DNA from: Setaria digitata
Taxonomy: Eukaryota; Nematoda; Chromadorea; Rhabditida; Setariidae
Reading direction: 5' to 3'
Assembly (NCBI GenBank): GCA_003640385.1
Contig: RCAB01000153.1
Location: 1 to 64,000 of the forward strand
Length of the DNA: 64,000 nt
In this document: one piece after another, positions 43,501 to 56,881 of the stretch
Layout of the letters: each line of letters opens with the position of its first letter
How positions within the stretch are numbered: position 1 is the stretch's first letter
The notes under the pieces: generated by a model
Databases searched by the model: none
What the model was told of the DNA's origin: nothing
The model's input: the letters and a program-made list of their open reading frames with translations, nothing else
Program-made: the position numbers and the translations under genes

Positions 43501-46500
43501 CTTTGCTGATTCTACCACAGCATATGAACTAGATTACGCAACAAATTTGTGTATATTCGATAATTTCAATTTGATTTCAGTTGCAAATTTGATCTCATTA
43601 ATGAATCTAATTTATGTCATAGATTTTGCCACATTTTAGCTTATTTCTATCGCAAAATTTGACCACCTGCTATAAAATTGTTCCAGTAAAACCTGAATTT
43701 CTGAATTCTCTTCAACTGCAAATTCATCAGAAACAATTAACAAGGATAGCAAATGAAACATTAATGCTAATTAGACTTTTTTCTTTCTGTAAGAACAAAC
43801 AGCTTGTTATCCATCTTATTTTTTGCAGTTCTAACTTGCAAAAGTACTACTGAAATCAATCATTTGTTGAGAGAGAACCAAAAAAGAAAACTGAAGAAAA
43901 GAGTTTAGAAGAATCTCAAAAGAGAAGATTAATTAAGTTTGAAGAAGGCATTTAATCATATCATCTCGTACATTTTAAAAAATATTTTATCAGCTACTGA
44001 AACAAACTATAAGTGAGAATTTTTAAATGGATGATAACTTTTGCATTTTGATGATATTCGCGAATAATGGAAAGTTTATGAAGAAATTTTTGAATCGTTA
44101 TCGAACAGCGAATGTAATCGTTAAAAATTTTTTCTTCCAATTTATAAATACAAAATTATATGCGTGCGAATAGTTTTACATGAAAGACAGTAGTTATGAA
44201 GTACCGAGAAGTAAACTTACTGAACGTTAATGTATAAGTTCAAAAATCTTATTTATTAAAATTGATATCAAATAGTTCCAAAGATCTAAGAACAGAGAGT
44301 AGAAAAGACTTGCATTTTTAGTTTCGCATTTGTTATGAATTGAAAAAAAAAAAAAAAAATGACCAAAGAAAATTATTCAGAATATTTGGTGCTTGATTTT
44401 AAATTAAACAGTAGCTATTTACACAAATTGATTAAATTATGCTCACTTTACTGCTATCAAATTCCATTTTTATCATAGTTAACATGCCGAAATTGTGTAC
44501 ATTAATAATTTACTACTAGTAATATGAAAAACATTTGCCACTTTATTGTGGTAAATGTAGTAAATGATAATTGTGATAAATTTAGTAATGTGATAAATGT
44601 AGTAAATGATAATTATTATCAGCAAAAGATTTGCCAGAAATTGATTACAACTGAAAAGGCAGAAATTCTACGAAATGAAGAGTCTTGACATCGGTAAATA
44701 TTCGCACTTGATATGAAGTATTTGTCTTAATGTCAACTGTTTATGCGGCAGCAATACGGGATGGTTATTTACATCAGTAAAGTATTGTAAGCAAAAATAT
44801 TTACATTTATGACTATCCTAAAATACAGTCTCTACATTGGTGTGAGTATGGTAAGAGATAGTATAATTATATCAATGGATACTGTAAAGTGAATATTCAC
44901 ATTTGTGAATACTGTACGAGAAGCATTTGCATAAATGAATAAATACTATATAATGGTGTGTTTTTGAGTGGTGTGAAAGTTGTATATATGGATAAATACT
45001 ATACGGTAGCATTTTTATGAGTACTGTATGCACTCCCATGAATAAATGCTATGAAAATGAATATTCGTATTTGTAATGTGTTTGAATGCTACAGAATAAA
45101 ATGAATACATAATCTGAACTTCTGTTTTAATCAAAAGTCTCGAAATCTGAAATGATATGTTATAATGATATTAAATGATAAATACTGCCATGAAGTTTTT
45201 GTGGTTTGTAATTAATTGTTCTTGTACTAACCTAATTAAATGAATGAAGGTGAAATAAACAAAGATAAAAATAGCATTATTTTCATGTCAAAATGAAAAT
45301 GAATGATTTTATAACTCAAAATAAAATGGATTCAAATTGAATTTGTCATAATTTCTAGGCTTAATTTCGCTACTGCAACTTTTTTTTTTTAAACTGGAGA
45401 CTTCCCACTTTTTGAATAGTATGAATAAATAATTTTTAATTATAACAAACGAACCCACCTGTCTTTTTTTTTTTTTTTTAATTATTTCTTATATCTTTTT
45501 AGTTACAGAAAAAAAAAAGGATAAAAGTCTCGTCATCAAATTGTTTCAGCCAAATTCTAAGGACGAAGGGAAAAAAAAAGGCAAAATGCGAGGAGGAAAA
45601 GATGAGGAGGAAGTTAAAAGGTGTGCCATGACAGTTAATGAAGGAAAAAAAAAAGAAACTAATTAATTGGATAGGTGATGAAGTAACAGTGCAGGTGAGC
45701 TGCAACCGATTAAGTTATTAATTAAATAAACGGTTGAAAAACGGAAAAAGAGGAAAGTTAGTGAAGCAGTAAGAAAATAAGAAGAAAAGCTTTATAAAAA
45801 TAAAAAAATACATTGAGCGAGTTGGAGAGTCAAAAAAGTATTCGATTGAAATTCACGGAGTAGCTTCTGTTGCTTATAGACTAATAATTAATTAGTGCGA
45901 TATGAGTAGCAGTAGCTGATGGAATAATTGACCAAATAGATGATCGATTAATCCATTCAAATGATTGATTGAACTTATCAAAAAAGAAACAATCGAAAAA
46001 TCAAAATAATTGCAAACAAAGAACCAAGTGCTGGTGAAAGTAATCGATAACCAATTAACTTATTAATTAAACGAGCAACTAATTACTCAGTAAATAATTG
46101 ATTGTCAGTTCCAATAATTGACAAAGCTTGCTGAAGAATAAATAATAGAGTAAATGCAGTTAAGTTCGTAATGCAAACAATAAATAATCATGTTGTTGAC
46201 GAAGTGAATAACTCAATCATTGTTTGACTGACTGACTGATCGTTATTGATTGATTCAACTGATTGTTTTGACACTAAGTACTGTAAAGCTATCATAGCAG
46301 CAATATGTAGACACTAATTGCTATACACATACATTGCACTAATTATGAAATTAACGGAATGAAACAGACGGAAACGGAAATGCTTTGTCCGTAAAACAGC
46401 TTCTTTTCTTATTCCGTTCGGGACAGTTGCTATCATCACTACATCACAGGAGGATTAATTATCATTTAGTGAGAATAATTAATTAATTACCAGGTATTAA

Positions 46501-48555
46501 TTCCACACATATTTAAATAACAGAAGTTCCACATTTCAGAATTAAATCAGCCAATTTAAGTAATGTAAAAAAAATTCTTTTTGTTATTGTATGTGTGTGC
46601 CTTCTTCATTTCAGCTGTGTAATCGATTATTTCTATTCTGATGTAATCGATTATTTCTATTCTGATCGTATTTAACTCAATTATCGCATGCTAAATAGGC
46701 ATTTTTTCGGTATTAAATATATTAATAAATAATAATTTTTAGCAATAAATACAGTAATTATTCTTTCCTTGCACAACTATTCATTAAATAATTTTATTTT
46801 TGCATAGTTATTCATTAACGATTTCTCAAATATTAAATTACTGGCGACTGTAACCATTTTTCTTTTTCTTGAAGTCTTAACAAGCATTCATTTATCAGCT
46901 TTATAGTTCTCAGTGATTAAGCTACAAGCATATAAATATAATACTTAAATACTAAAATTTTGCTCATGTTAGACGAATTATGGAATTAAGTTTTGATTAA
47001 ACAAGAGCCAATTTCATCACAGAGTCAATGATTAATTTCTTTTCAGTTTCGGATAATAATATGAAAAATCTGATTCATTCATAGCAATGAAAGTAAGAGG
47101 ATGACCAACAAAATAAGCGAAAATTAATATTTTGCTCGAATGAAAAATATTTCAGTGCATAAATCATAAATGATAATTTAAATATATATATATATATTAA
47201 TATATTCAGTAAGAAGTGCGAACACGTTAGTTCTTTCTCTCTGCTTAAATTACATAATTACCAATTTGTTTACCTTTACGATCATTTAGAACATGAAATT
47301 TAAATGAAGAATGCGTAAATTTTTCTTTTTTTCTTTCTATTAATTACTGATTTTCACCTAGTTATTAATTATCCAATTCTTCGATAAAATCTCCTCTCCT
47401 TATTTTTTTTTTTTTTTTTCTCTTCTTAACGAAGCAAAAGCAGAATAATTTGTTTGCATATTTTACCAAACTTGAAGTGAACTATTCAAATTTTGAAAAA
47501 GTTTCTTTGATTTGCTAAATGTTAGAAGTGAAATAACCATTCTTTATTGCACATAGGTAGAGTGAATTTTTATTTACTTATTCAATTACCATTTTATTTA
47601 CTTTTTGACACCTTAACTCAATTACTCCTTTAGCAAAAGCTTTTTGCAGTATTGCATTTCACTTAAATCATTTATATAAGCAACAGTAAAATTTTCAAAA
47701 TTTTTCAAATTTTTAAACAAATCTATCTAACAGGAAAAAAAAAAAAAAAAAAAAAACGATGAAGACTTACTTCTCATCTAATTCATATTCATAACTATCA
47801 GAGATTGTTTCAGCGACTACGGTAGGTGGATTTTCTCTTTGTTGCGGTGTAAGTTTTATCTTTTCCACAATATCAATCGGAATTGCTGGATTAATGTGAG
47901 TTTTCCGTGTCTGCTTAATAACCGAGAAATCTGCTGGTCTTACTGTAGTGGCAGTGCTGGTAGCAATGGTAAGTGATAGTACTGGGCTTACTGTTGTCAC
48001 AGTATGGAAGTTCATTGGTACTTGCTGTATGGCAGCATCAATGAAGAATTCATGTTGTTGTTGATTATCAGAAATTTGATCGGTTGCTAACAATGGTGAC
48101 GATAACGATGATAACGGTGATGATGATGATGGTGGTGGTAATGATGTCGTTATTGGTGGTGACGATGACGATGTTGATGTTGATTCTTCAGAATCAGAGT
48201 CAGCTTTCGAATCATCATCCGCTGATTCGTCAACATCAAATAATTCCGCCTCTAAGTCAGCATTGCAAAAATCCATTTGTCTACACCAACATGCTGTCGT
48301 ACTACCTATCACGTGACAATACGTATCGTTTGAAGTTTGACGTATTAATACGCATGCAAAAATGGTCTGACGTGAACGTCTTAAAGCACCGCATGCTGCA
48401 CGTTTCCCATCACGATTATGTATATCGCAGAAATCACCAATACACGGTGATGGACCACGATTTGCGTTACATTTACAGCGTAATGAATAAAGTTGTTGAA
48501 TGTAGAAGGTAATTAGCAAGTAATAATAAATTAAATAATGCCGCATTAGCGACAT
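31550..48555 (-). CDS. Cysteine-rich three-finger-like surface protein with probable GPI tail, long introns
   Basis: Three phase-2-compatible exons, 47771-48555, 36000-36056 and 31550-32348, give 546 aa. Residues 1-25 are a signal peptide (hydrophobic, Tyr/Leu/Ile-rich). Residues 26-98 hold ten cysteines ending CWCRQMDFCN, the pattern of Ly6/uPAR or activin-receptor ectodomains (C-x-C...CN). An acidic Asp/Ser stretch, a Pro/Ser-rich linker and a long Ser/Thr/Asn-rich region follow. The middle exon encodes DDGFHWHVIAIPDDIIS. The C-terminus ends in a hydrophobic segment (SFNFSIFLFSLLSHLFLLSF) after a Ser/Asn/Asp-rich stretch, as in GPI-anchored proteins; a transmembrane anchor is the alternative. 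Expected outside the cell. Introns are 11.7 and 3.65 kb, unlike the compact neighbours. Donor GAA|GTAAGT and acceptors TTTCAG are good. The ligand and function are not known, and the joining of exon 1 to the others rests only on phase, order and absence of other candidates. Confidence 0.68.
32349..35999. other. Intron of the surface-protein gene
   Basis: 3.65 kb, AT-rich, with a degenerate tandem repeat at 33764-34092 and T runs. The T-rich frame at 33543-33758 shows no gene-like features. Confidence 0.6.
33764..34092. repeat. Degenerate tandem repeat, three units of about 112-128 bp
   Basis: Units begin at about 33764, 33876 and 34004. Each starts ATTG(T/C)ATTTATTG, then (A/C)AT(T/A)TTTG(G/A)TTATTTAAA, an ATAAATATAT-type run of variable length, and AATTTCTTTTTCT. 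A shorter diverged part may follow near 34170. It lies in an intron. Confidence 0.8.
38800..38874 (-). CDS. Candidate 75-nt cassette exon of the surface-protein gene
   Basis: On the minus strand a stop-free 75-nt segment is bounded by acceptor CAATTTAG and a consensus donor GTAAGT. It starts with one base and ends with two, so it fits the phase-2 introns on both sides and preserves the frame. It would add 25 residues (MGRKLRDFWATISSV...) before DDGFHWHV. Its GC content is clearly above the surrounding intron. No homology was recognised, so chance is possible. Confidence 0.42.
41926..42117. repeat. Triplicated segment around Ns at 41946 and 42028
   Basis: A segment running AAAGGAATCGTTCAAATCAT... 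to GATCCGGTATCAATTTT occurs twice, separated by the N at 42028. A truncated third copy ends in GGAATCGTTCA just before the N at 41946. These look like unmerged contig overlaps in homopolymer-rich DNA, not a biological repeat. Confidence 0.85.
43215..43280. repeat. Short duplicated flanks around N at 43254
   Basis: An ATATAACGATAA-type sequence ends before the N and restarts after it. It is within an ATAATGATA-rich microsatellite, where an assembler could fail to merge two ends. Confidence 0.7.
43270..43660. repeat. Degenerate repeats of a GATTCTATCGCAGATT-like motif
   Basis: Diverged versions of GATTCT(A/G)T(C/T)(A/G)CAGATT recur near 43330, 43459, 43509, 43571, 43610 and 43645 at irregular spacing of about 40-130 bp. 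This looks like a decayed minisatellite or element. No stop-free frame spans it. Confidence 0.45.
44530..45080. repeat. Degenerate AT-rich minisatellite-like region
   Basis: Repeated TGATAAATGTAGTAAATGATAATT units at 44550-44620 are followed by diverged ATTTGCATAAATGAATAAATACTATA-like units with roughly 50-60 bp spacing up to about 45070 (for example around 44905, 44985 and 45045). Intronic and unexplained. Confidence 0.5.
46618..46665. repeat. Exact 24-bp tandem duplication
   Basis: The unit TGTAATCGATTATTTCTATT plus CTGA occurs twice head to tail (46618-46641 and 46642-46665). Confidence 0.95.
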
Positions 48556-51500
48556 CTAACACAACTGCATGCAAACCTTTCAAAATTTAATAATATTAAT
48601 TATTTCACAGATTTTTTTTTTTTTTTTTTGCCGTGAATCCAATAATAATAAACAGTGATAATTTCGCGAAAAAAAAAGCAATTTTTTTTCCTCCTTTTTT
48701 TTATTAGTGTAAATTTTTGGAGAAAATGAAATCGAAATGGTATCGCCTCATTAATCGGATGAAATAAATGAAGAATTTGTAGAAAAATAGTAGCAAATAC
48801 AGCAAATACAGATGAACTTTTAATGATTCGTGAATTTGTACATTCTTTGATTTTTGTACAATTTTCCAATTTGTAATAATTCGATTAATTTGTTCCTTTA
48901 TTAGAAATATAAATGATCGCTTATGCTAATCATATGGTAGCACATAATGATGGATTATTGTCCAAACCAGTGTAAAATATCCAATTTTTTACCTGTCGAT
49001 GAAAAGAAAAAAATTAATTATTTCAAAATTAAATGCATATTTTTTCCCAAATTCATGTAAGATTTCATGTTTAAATTCAAAAATGAAGAAAATTTTTTTC
49101 CTCTTTGAAATGCCAACATTCTAAATGTCTGGTGAAACTTTACTGAAATCATCAGTTTGTAAAAGAATTGAACTGATAATGAATTCTTTGCTGTTCGAAT
49201 TTGAAAAGAAAAAACGAAGAAAAAAAAAAAACTGAAAGGAATTTTAGGAAAGAAAAGGAGAGATTCATTAAATACAGTTCCAATAATCTATCTGAAAATA
49301 AAAATCTAAACTTTAGTCACATCCGTTTTCAATATTTCTTGACAAAATTGTAGACTTATGTAAAATTTAACTATTAAATTTTAAAATGAACGGAAAAGTT
49401 ATAAAATTGGTTAATTTTTCTATCAAACGAGAAGCAAAATGTAAATGCTTTATTAAGCAGTTTTTCGTTTCTCATACACTGAAAAGTTCAAATATTTAAA
49501 TTTGTTCGGTGATAAAATTATATTAAACTTTATCAGAATGAGAATTTCTCACCTAATACTTCATAATTTCAGTTAATTTTATGTCTTAAAATTGTTAATT
49601 TAAAAATGCAAAAGGAGGAAGAAGCTGAGGAGTGAAAAAAAAAAAAAAAAAAAATTGAAGAAGGAAGATGAAAGAAATAGGAGGAAAATGGATGAGAAAT
49701 GAATATGAATCAACGGATGAAAAATTCATTTGAACTTCGAGAAATTGGCCCAATCTCGGACAAACAACTGTTTGTCGGAAGGAATAAAATGGTCAAAATT
49801 CAATCGTTAACGATAATTTTGTTATCATTTAAGGTTTACATTGTTCATCTGACGATTAAAAGATGCCAAATAATAAAATAAAGTGTGAAATTTTCTTGTA
49901 TTTATTGAAATTGTCAAAAAAAAAAAATGAAAGAAAAATTGTAAAAATTTTAACAATTCATTTCATAATAATCATATAGTTTTTGATAGGAAGTGATGAA
50001 TTCATTTTCGTATGTTAAAAAAAAAAAAAAAAAAATGAAAAAATAAAAATGGAGAAAAAAAAATCAAAGATAATATTTAATCACTGAATAAATAAAAAAA
50101 AAAAAAATGTGAGAATATATATGAAACAGCATATCACTATTACACAGTTTTCCAGATTAAACTAAGCAAATTAAATTAATTTATACATCTAAAATAACAC
50201 TGATAATCTGAATGGTTATCAGTGACTAATGAAACATAATGAAAACTTAAGTGAACAGCCCAATAATAATAACAATAATAAAGACAATAATTAATAATAA
50301 ATGAGTGAATAAATAAACGATAAAAATAAAATAATGATAATTAATAATAATGAAGTGGCACATTAGCGACATATAGTAATGGATTTATCAGCTAAGCATA
50401 TGTGATTAATAAGATATAACAAATAGCTTAACGAGACGATTGAATAATGATAATTAAGCATGTCATTGATGCATAGCATTATGTTTTGTTTTAATATGTG
50501 ATAATTAATGGGAAACAATTGCTAATTTAAGCAATCAATTAATCGTGAGCGGGAAATTTGTTGCTGATCCATATTGGTTTTGTTGGGGAAAAAGTGCAAA
50601 CTAGGGTAAACAATTAGACAAATAATTTCAGTAGTGATAATTAATTAAAATTCAAATTCTCGTATGAATAAAAGAATATAAATAATGATAGTCATAGTGA
50701 CAGCGATAATATTGACAATGCGGTATTTTTATTATAATTTTAATCATTTTTTAAAATCTTAGCAATAATTCTTAATAATGTTGAAATTCCTAAAAGGTAA
50801 TGATAATGATAATATAGCTGATAAAAAAAAAAAAAAAAACAATATGTAATTTATCACTTATTGATTAATAATTCACAGAGACATGGATCATATGTGATCA
50901 TAGGGTTTATCATATTATCATGATCAGATTAGATGATCAAGGCTGAAACTGAACAATCATACTGGACTGACTGACTAGCTTTATGGTTCGTCCCAATCTA
51001 TCAATCGTTTTTGTCGAGAATGATGATGGGGAGGAGTTGATCAGCGACTAGCCATTTGCTAATTCATACATATACTACAGATGATGGGTGGGTGGGTTCA
51101 GTCGTTTCAGTTTTATTTCATTCCATTTCAATTCATTTCTTTTCATTTCCAGTACGAATTGAACTAGCACTGAAAAGTCTTTCTTTGTTCTTTACTACTG
51201 CAGTGAAAAATATATAAAGATATTTAATAATTTGTAATTGAAAAAAAAAAAAAAAAACGAAAGAAAACAATTAATGATATACAATGTTAAGTGAGATTGT
51301 TCTATTTTTTCTAAAATTGTTATAAACCTTTTTTTTTTAACTGTTTTAAAAGGAATTGGTAATTTAAAAGAATTAAATGCTGCTGAATAAAATTTTATAG
51401 GATATTGTGATAAAGAGGAAGATTAATGGAAGGAATTTTAAAATAGTATTAATTAATTTCGCCGTAGAATTTTTAATTTGTGATAGTAATAATTTGTTTT

Positions 51501-52545
51501 AAGATAGTGGGAAATATTTTTTAGGCTATCGAAAAGCGACCTGATCAAATCTGAAGTTTTTGTCTTACTGATAAGACATGTAAGATCATTATCGTTATCA
51601 TTATTGCACTTTGGCATTCGTCTTCATTTCAAATAAATGAACAGATTACTTAACTGCTGTGTTCTTTTTCTTTTCTTTTTTTTTAATGAATTTTAATGTT
51701 AATTGTTTTATTATCATAATGATTCATAATTTCAACTTTTAAAATATACTTGTAATATATTTTCAAAACTTGAGCTATTTTCAATTACTTTATCTTATAA
51801 AAAAAAAAAAAAATATTTTTAATGTAAAATTGCTGTTGTAATATTTTGAATCGATTGAAGACAAAGAAGTGAGGAAAAAAAAATGAAATTCAATTTTTAT
51901 CGAAATGTTGAATGATTCATTTCAAAATATATTATTCATTGGAGGCAAAAAGGATGAAATAAAATGATATGAACTATATGAATTGAATGGAAAAAGTATT
52001 TTTTTTTTTTTAATGAAAAAAAAAAACTTGCGAACGAAGAAAGAAACAAGCGAATAACTAAGTAAATAAACAAATAAACAAACAAAAGTTACAGATTTCA
52101 TGTAAAGAAGAATATTATGAGTGTAATGTGAAATAACATTTAACATCTGGTGTTACAAGTTAAGAAGACAAAATGGGAAAAATAATAATAAAAGGAAGTA
52201 ATTAACTAACTGGTGAAATGAATTTGTAAAAATTTTTTAAAAACTTAAGCTAACAAGAAGACGAAAATGATTTATATGCTAAAATTTTAGACGATACCTT
52301 GACGTCATAGACAGGTAAAAAGAAAATTTATTTAAAAGTAACCAAAAAAAAAAAAAGGACAAAAACAGAAAAAAAGCCAAAAAAAAAAAAAAAGGAGGAA
52401 AAAGAGATAATGCAAAGAAAAATTGAAACGATTAAAACAAATCGTTTACATTTATCATCATGGTTTTCTCTTTCTTTACTTTTTTTTTGCCTGTTTGTTT
52501 GTTTGTTTGTTTATTTTTTTCTATCATTTTTGTTGATTGTTCTTA

Positions 52546-52620
52546 GATGCTGCTATTAATTTAGACTATTAAAATTATATTGTTTTAAATGCTACTATTG
52601 ATTTAGAGACTATTAAAATG
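52546..52620. repeat. Two-copy imperfect tandem repeat
   Basis: A GATGCTGCTATTAATTTAG-ACTATTAAAAT unit is followed by a diverged copy (AATGCTACTATTGATTTAG-AGACTATTAAAAT) with a period of about 42 bp. Confidence 0.7.
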
Positions 52621-54229
52621 CATAACTAAATTTGGAATAAAATCACTGCTTACAATTATTCCTCATTTATTGTATGCTGTTTCAATTTGGAACACTCAAT
52701 TTTAAAGTGATAGATTTAAATCTGAAAATTTTTTGAACTATTTTAAAAGATTTAGTTCCTTCTTTCTTTCTTTTTTCTTTTTTCTTTTTTTTTTTTGCTG
52801 TAGTTTAGATAATCACATTATTTTACTAATATTTTGAAATATAAATCACATCTGTCTGTGTTTAAGCAAGTATGTTTGACTCAGCGTTACACGTACGCAT
52901 ATTATTCACGTCAAACATAATTTGATTGTTATTCTAAATTTTGACAGTTTTCTAATAAACGCTATCAAGAAGCTATTTCAGCAAAAACTGAAATAAAAAT
53001 AGAATAGAGCAAAAAAAAAAAAAAAAGTCAAGAAAAAGCTGCTAATAATAATTGTAATTAATTCATTAAAATGGAAATTGTTCGAGAAAAGAACATTACT
53101 ATTATGCAACAAACAGCAAATTAAATTCATCATTACTATGCAAAAAAAAAAAAAAAAAGAAAAAAAAAGGAAAAAAAAAAGAAAGGAGATTTAGATAATT
53201 TATGAGCAAAAAAAAGTGCAACATAAAATGGATTAAAAAAAAAAAAAAAAACGAAATTGATAAAATGAAACGATAATGTAAAAAAAAAAAAAAAAAAAAA
53301 AAAATGAACAAAAATATATTGCACAAAATGAAATTTTGACGGATAATCAAATTAAATTTACTGGAAATAACTAAATCAAAAGCGCTAACTAAATTATTTG
53401 CACTGCAAAAGGAATCATCATATAACGATGAATTTGATGGAAATACATGCTTGAGAAGTGAATATATATTTTGATTTTGGAATTATCCTCTGCGAAACAT
53501 ATATTTGTTATTTATTATAAAGCTTTCACTCTTCTATATATATGCAATTTTCAATTTCATCAATAATTTTCCACTAAAATTTAGATAGTGAAGTGAATTT
53601 GGAAATAATTAAATTGATGAAATTTACTTCAATCCTTTACCAAAATCATTTCCATCTGATATTCAAAATGTTTCATTTTTATCATTACATAGCTTCATAA
53701 ACTATTCAAATGCATATTTAAAAACCAACTTAGAACGAAGTACTTAGGCGACAATTGAATTAAATTTTCATAATTAATTATAATGCTTAATACTTCGAAG
53801 AAAAAAGTAAAATGCTTTGCAGTGTCTCATCGAGAATGATGTTTTGAAATACAAAAATCTGTAGTATATCGATGGAATTTTTTTGCCTTATAAGTCTTGT
53901 ATGCTTTTTCCTTTCATTTTCTTAAGTTTATTTTTTCTAAAAAAAAAAAAGAAAGAAATCAATATTGCAATCAGAAACAATATAGATGATAAAAATGATG
54001 ATTAGGATGAGTTTATAAGACATTATTAGCAATTCAGAAAGGTAAAAAAAACTACATAAAACATCTGTTAAGGGTAGCAAACAATATTTTCTGTATAAAA
54101 AATGATTGTTGGATAGATATATCATCGATTGGAGACAATGTTATGATAATTATTACCTGAATTTATTATATAATTTAGGAATAGCGAAATAAGCAAAAAT
54201 TTAGATTAGAATGTTTTAAAACTTATTTT

Positions 54230-54375
54230 ACAAATAGACAACAGCCTTAATCACTTCATAAATTTATAACTAATAACAATAATAATAGATAATAATAATA
54301 AGTAATAATAATAAGAAATAATAATAATAGCAAATAATAATAATAACAAATAACAATAAAAATAAATAATAATCA
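54230..54375. repeat. Impure AAT microsatellite
   Basis: AATAATAATA blocks interrupted by G and C bases, followed by a longer A/AAT-biased tract to about 54540. Confidence 0.85.
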
Positions 54376-54810
54376 GTAGTGATAATAGCAAAAACTAATT
54401 AATTAATTAAATAGGTAAAAAAAAAGTAGATAGATAGAGAAATAAAATAAAGGATAAATAAAGAATAAACGAATTAATTAAAACAAATAAATAAACAAAT
54501 GGATAAATATATAATTACGTTAAGAAATAAATAAATGGAGGAATGAATTAAATAACGCTTCAAATCATCCTGCATGTGAATTAGTAATAGTTACTAATGA
54601 CAATATTATTAATAATGTGTCACATAATTAGTTGGCACAAAATTGTTCAAAATAATTTTACAAATCATTTTTATTATTTATTAAAAAAAAAAAATATTTA
54701 ATTGTAATAAATATCTTTTCAGTGCCAGTTTAATTTATGATTCAAATTTTTTCTTGCAGTGAATTTAATCCAAATAGACCTTATTTGTTGAACAAATCTT
54801 TTTTTTTTTT

Positions 54811-55163
54811 TCTTTGAATTGCAAAAAAAAAAAAAAAAAATAACATTAATAATCATAAATTTTTACGCGAAAATCTAGCAGAAGAATTCAGCAAGGGTAC
54901 AATTTATTATCATGTTGTTAATCCATCTTTGCCAATCATTTTCGAATTCGAAAAATTAAGAAAAAAAAAAAAAAAATTGTCTCCTANTCTTTGAATTGCA
55001 AAAAAAAAAAAAAAAAATAACATTAATAATCATAAATTTTTACGCGAAAATCTAGCAGAAGAATTCAGCAAGGGTACAATTTATTATCATGTTGTTAATC
55101 CATCTTTGCCAATCATTTTCGAATTCGAAAAATTAAGAAAAAAAAAAAAAAAATTGTCTCCTA
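54811..55163. repeat. Exact 176-bp duplication around a single N
   Basis: Copies 54811-54986 and 54988-55163 are the same length and appear identical, separated only by the N at 54987. An unmerged contig overlap explains this better than a real duplication. Confidence 0.93.
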
Positions 55164-56300
55164 AAAAATTATCAAACGATTTGGTGAAATTCAAAAATTT
55201 AATTGCATCCTAATTTGGCAATTGATAGTGATGCTATAATTATGTTTTTGTCTTCTCGAAGACCATTTTTATTAGTAGTTAATGCATTATGACAATTAAT
55301 TCATTATTGAAATTTTTCTCTCTGTGAAACTAATCAAATCACGTTTTTTTTTTTTTTTTTTTTTCTTTTTTTTTTTAAATTAATAAAAATTAAAAAACGA
55401 ATTTTGACAATAATAAGGACATGAAATGCTGATACTGCATTACTGCATTTGTATTTCCCATTTAAGTAAAGATTAATGCAAAAATTGGTAAATTACTAAA
55501 ACTTGAGCAGTTTAATTTTTGGCGATAATCTTTCAAGGATCTGTTAGTTTAAATTGAATATTGAATTTGCAGCTAAAAGTTCAATATGAGATTTTTGTGT
55601 AATTTAAAAAATTCATTAATTATATTAACTTGAAATTAACAGAATCACTTCCTACAAGTTTTACTGAAAAATAGAAGAAAAAACAAACATTCACACAATA
55701 TTCAACATTTTTCAACATTTCTTTTTTTTGTAGCAGTTATTGTTGTCCTTCAAATTTTTTCTAACTTTTTTTTTCAGCCATCCTTGGCGAATATCGATGG
55801 CACTTTTTCCAATATCAGTATTTGCATTACTTCATGCTCATTTGTTTGAAATTTTGTTTTTTTTTTTTTCTATCTTTTTTATCACTGTATGTCAGGAATT
55901 GCATGAGTGATAAGTTTACGATGTTATCACTAGGATGGATGAGTAATTTTTGCACCGAAATTAATGCAATGATAAGCAGCAGCACTAAATGTTAAAAATA
56001 GCAATTTTAATCACTGAATATTTGACATATAAAATGTTGAATCTTTTATTAATTAATACTTAAATCTTTGAACTATTCTTGACATATCAACAAATTAAAT
56101 ACCAAACCTAATTTACCCTCCAGAAATTAGATAATTTCAGTTTCAACCAATACTGTTTTCTGCACTTTACATTTTATCACACAGCCAAATATAATAGTAA
56201 TAGCAAACTAAATTTCAAGATTAATTCACTGTTACCAATTAAAGCTAAAATTAATGATAAATTGGGAAATGAAAAGCTTTCAAATTTCTAGTAGAAAAAA

Positions 56301-56339
<39 letters not shown>

Positions 56340-56846
56340 GAAACAGAGGGAAAGGAAAAAGCAAATAAGCAAAACCACAAATTGGAATATATTTCTGGGA
56401 GGCTTAAACATTCTTGACTGAAAGGTGATGGCTATGAAAATAGTCCAAATTAGCAGGTGAGTAAATATAAAAAGATTCCTATCGCTTTAGAATTTGCTTT
56501 TCCTTTTTTTTTTTTTTTTTTCTCGAAAAAATAAAAAAAGAAAAACCGGTTGATTTTATTCTCGAGTTTGAAATGGAAAATAGGCATTTGAAAAACATAA
56601 GCGAAACAGAAACAAATTGATGGATAGATGGAAAACGTCCTTTCCCTTTTCAATATCGTACATCTGCCAATTTATTTCAGCAGAAGATACGATATTTCGT
56701 TTTTCCTCTTTAATTTTTTAAAAATTAATAATGCATATTTCACGAGATCAATAATTAAACAAAAGTAATTAGCAATGGTAGTAAGCATCATAGATGCAGT
56801 CACCTACTAGCAAAACAAACAATAAAATTGCTAATAATATGCTAGC

Positions 56847-56862
<16 letters not shown>

Positions 56863-56881
<19 letters not shown>

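Larger units (their letters stand above)
36057..47770. other. 11.7-kb intron of the surface-protein gene
   Basis: Very AT-rich. It holds the candidate exon at 38800-38874, assembly duplications with Ns at 41946, 42028 and 43254, degraded repeats at 43270-43660 and 44530-45080, and a 24-bp tandem duplication at 46618-46665. No independent gene was recognised on either strand. Confidence 0.5.

Noticed and set aside
48084..48512. 142-aa plus-strand frame
   Set aside because: Antisense shadow of exon 1 of the cysteine-rich surface-protein gene, which has a signal peptide and ordered cysteines on the other strand.
49699..49881. 60-aa plus frame with a methionine start
   Set aside because: Isolated, with no flanking exons and no similarity.
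50530..50610. GC-richer stop-free segment (…GKFVADPYWFCWGKSAN)
   Set aside because: Looks exon-like, but has no acceptable acceptor/donor pair and no phase-compatible neighbour.
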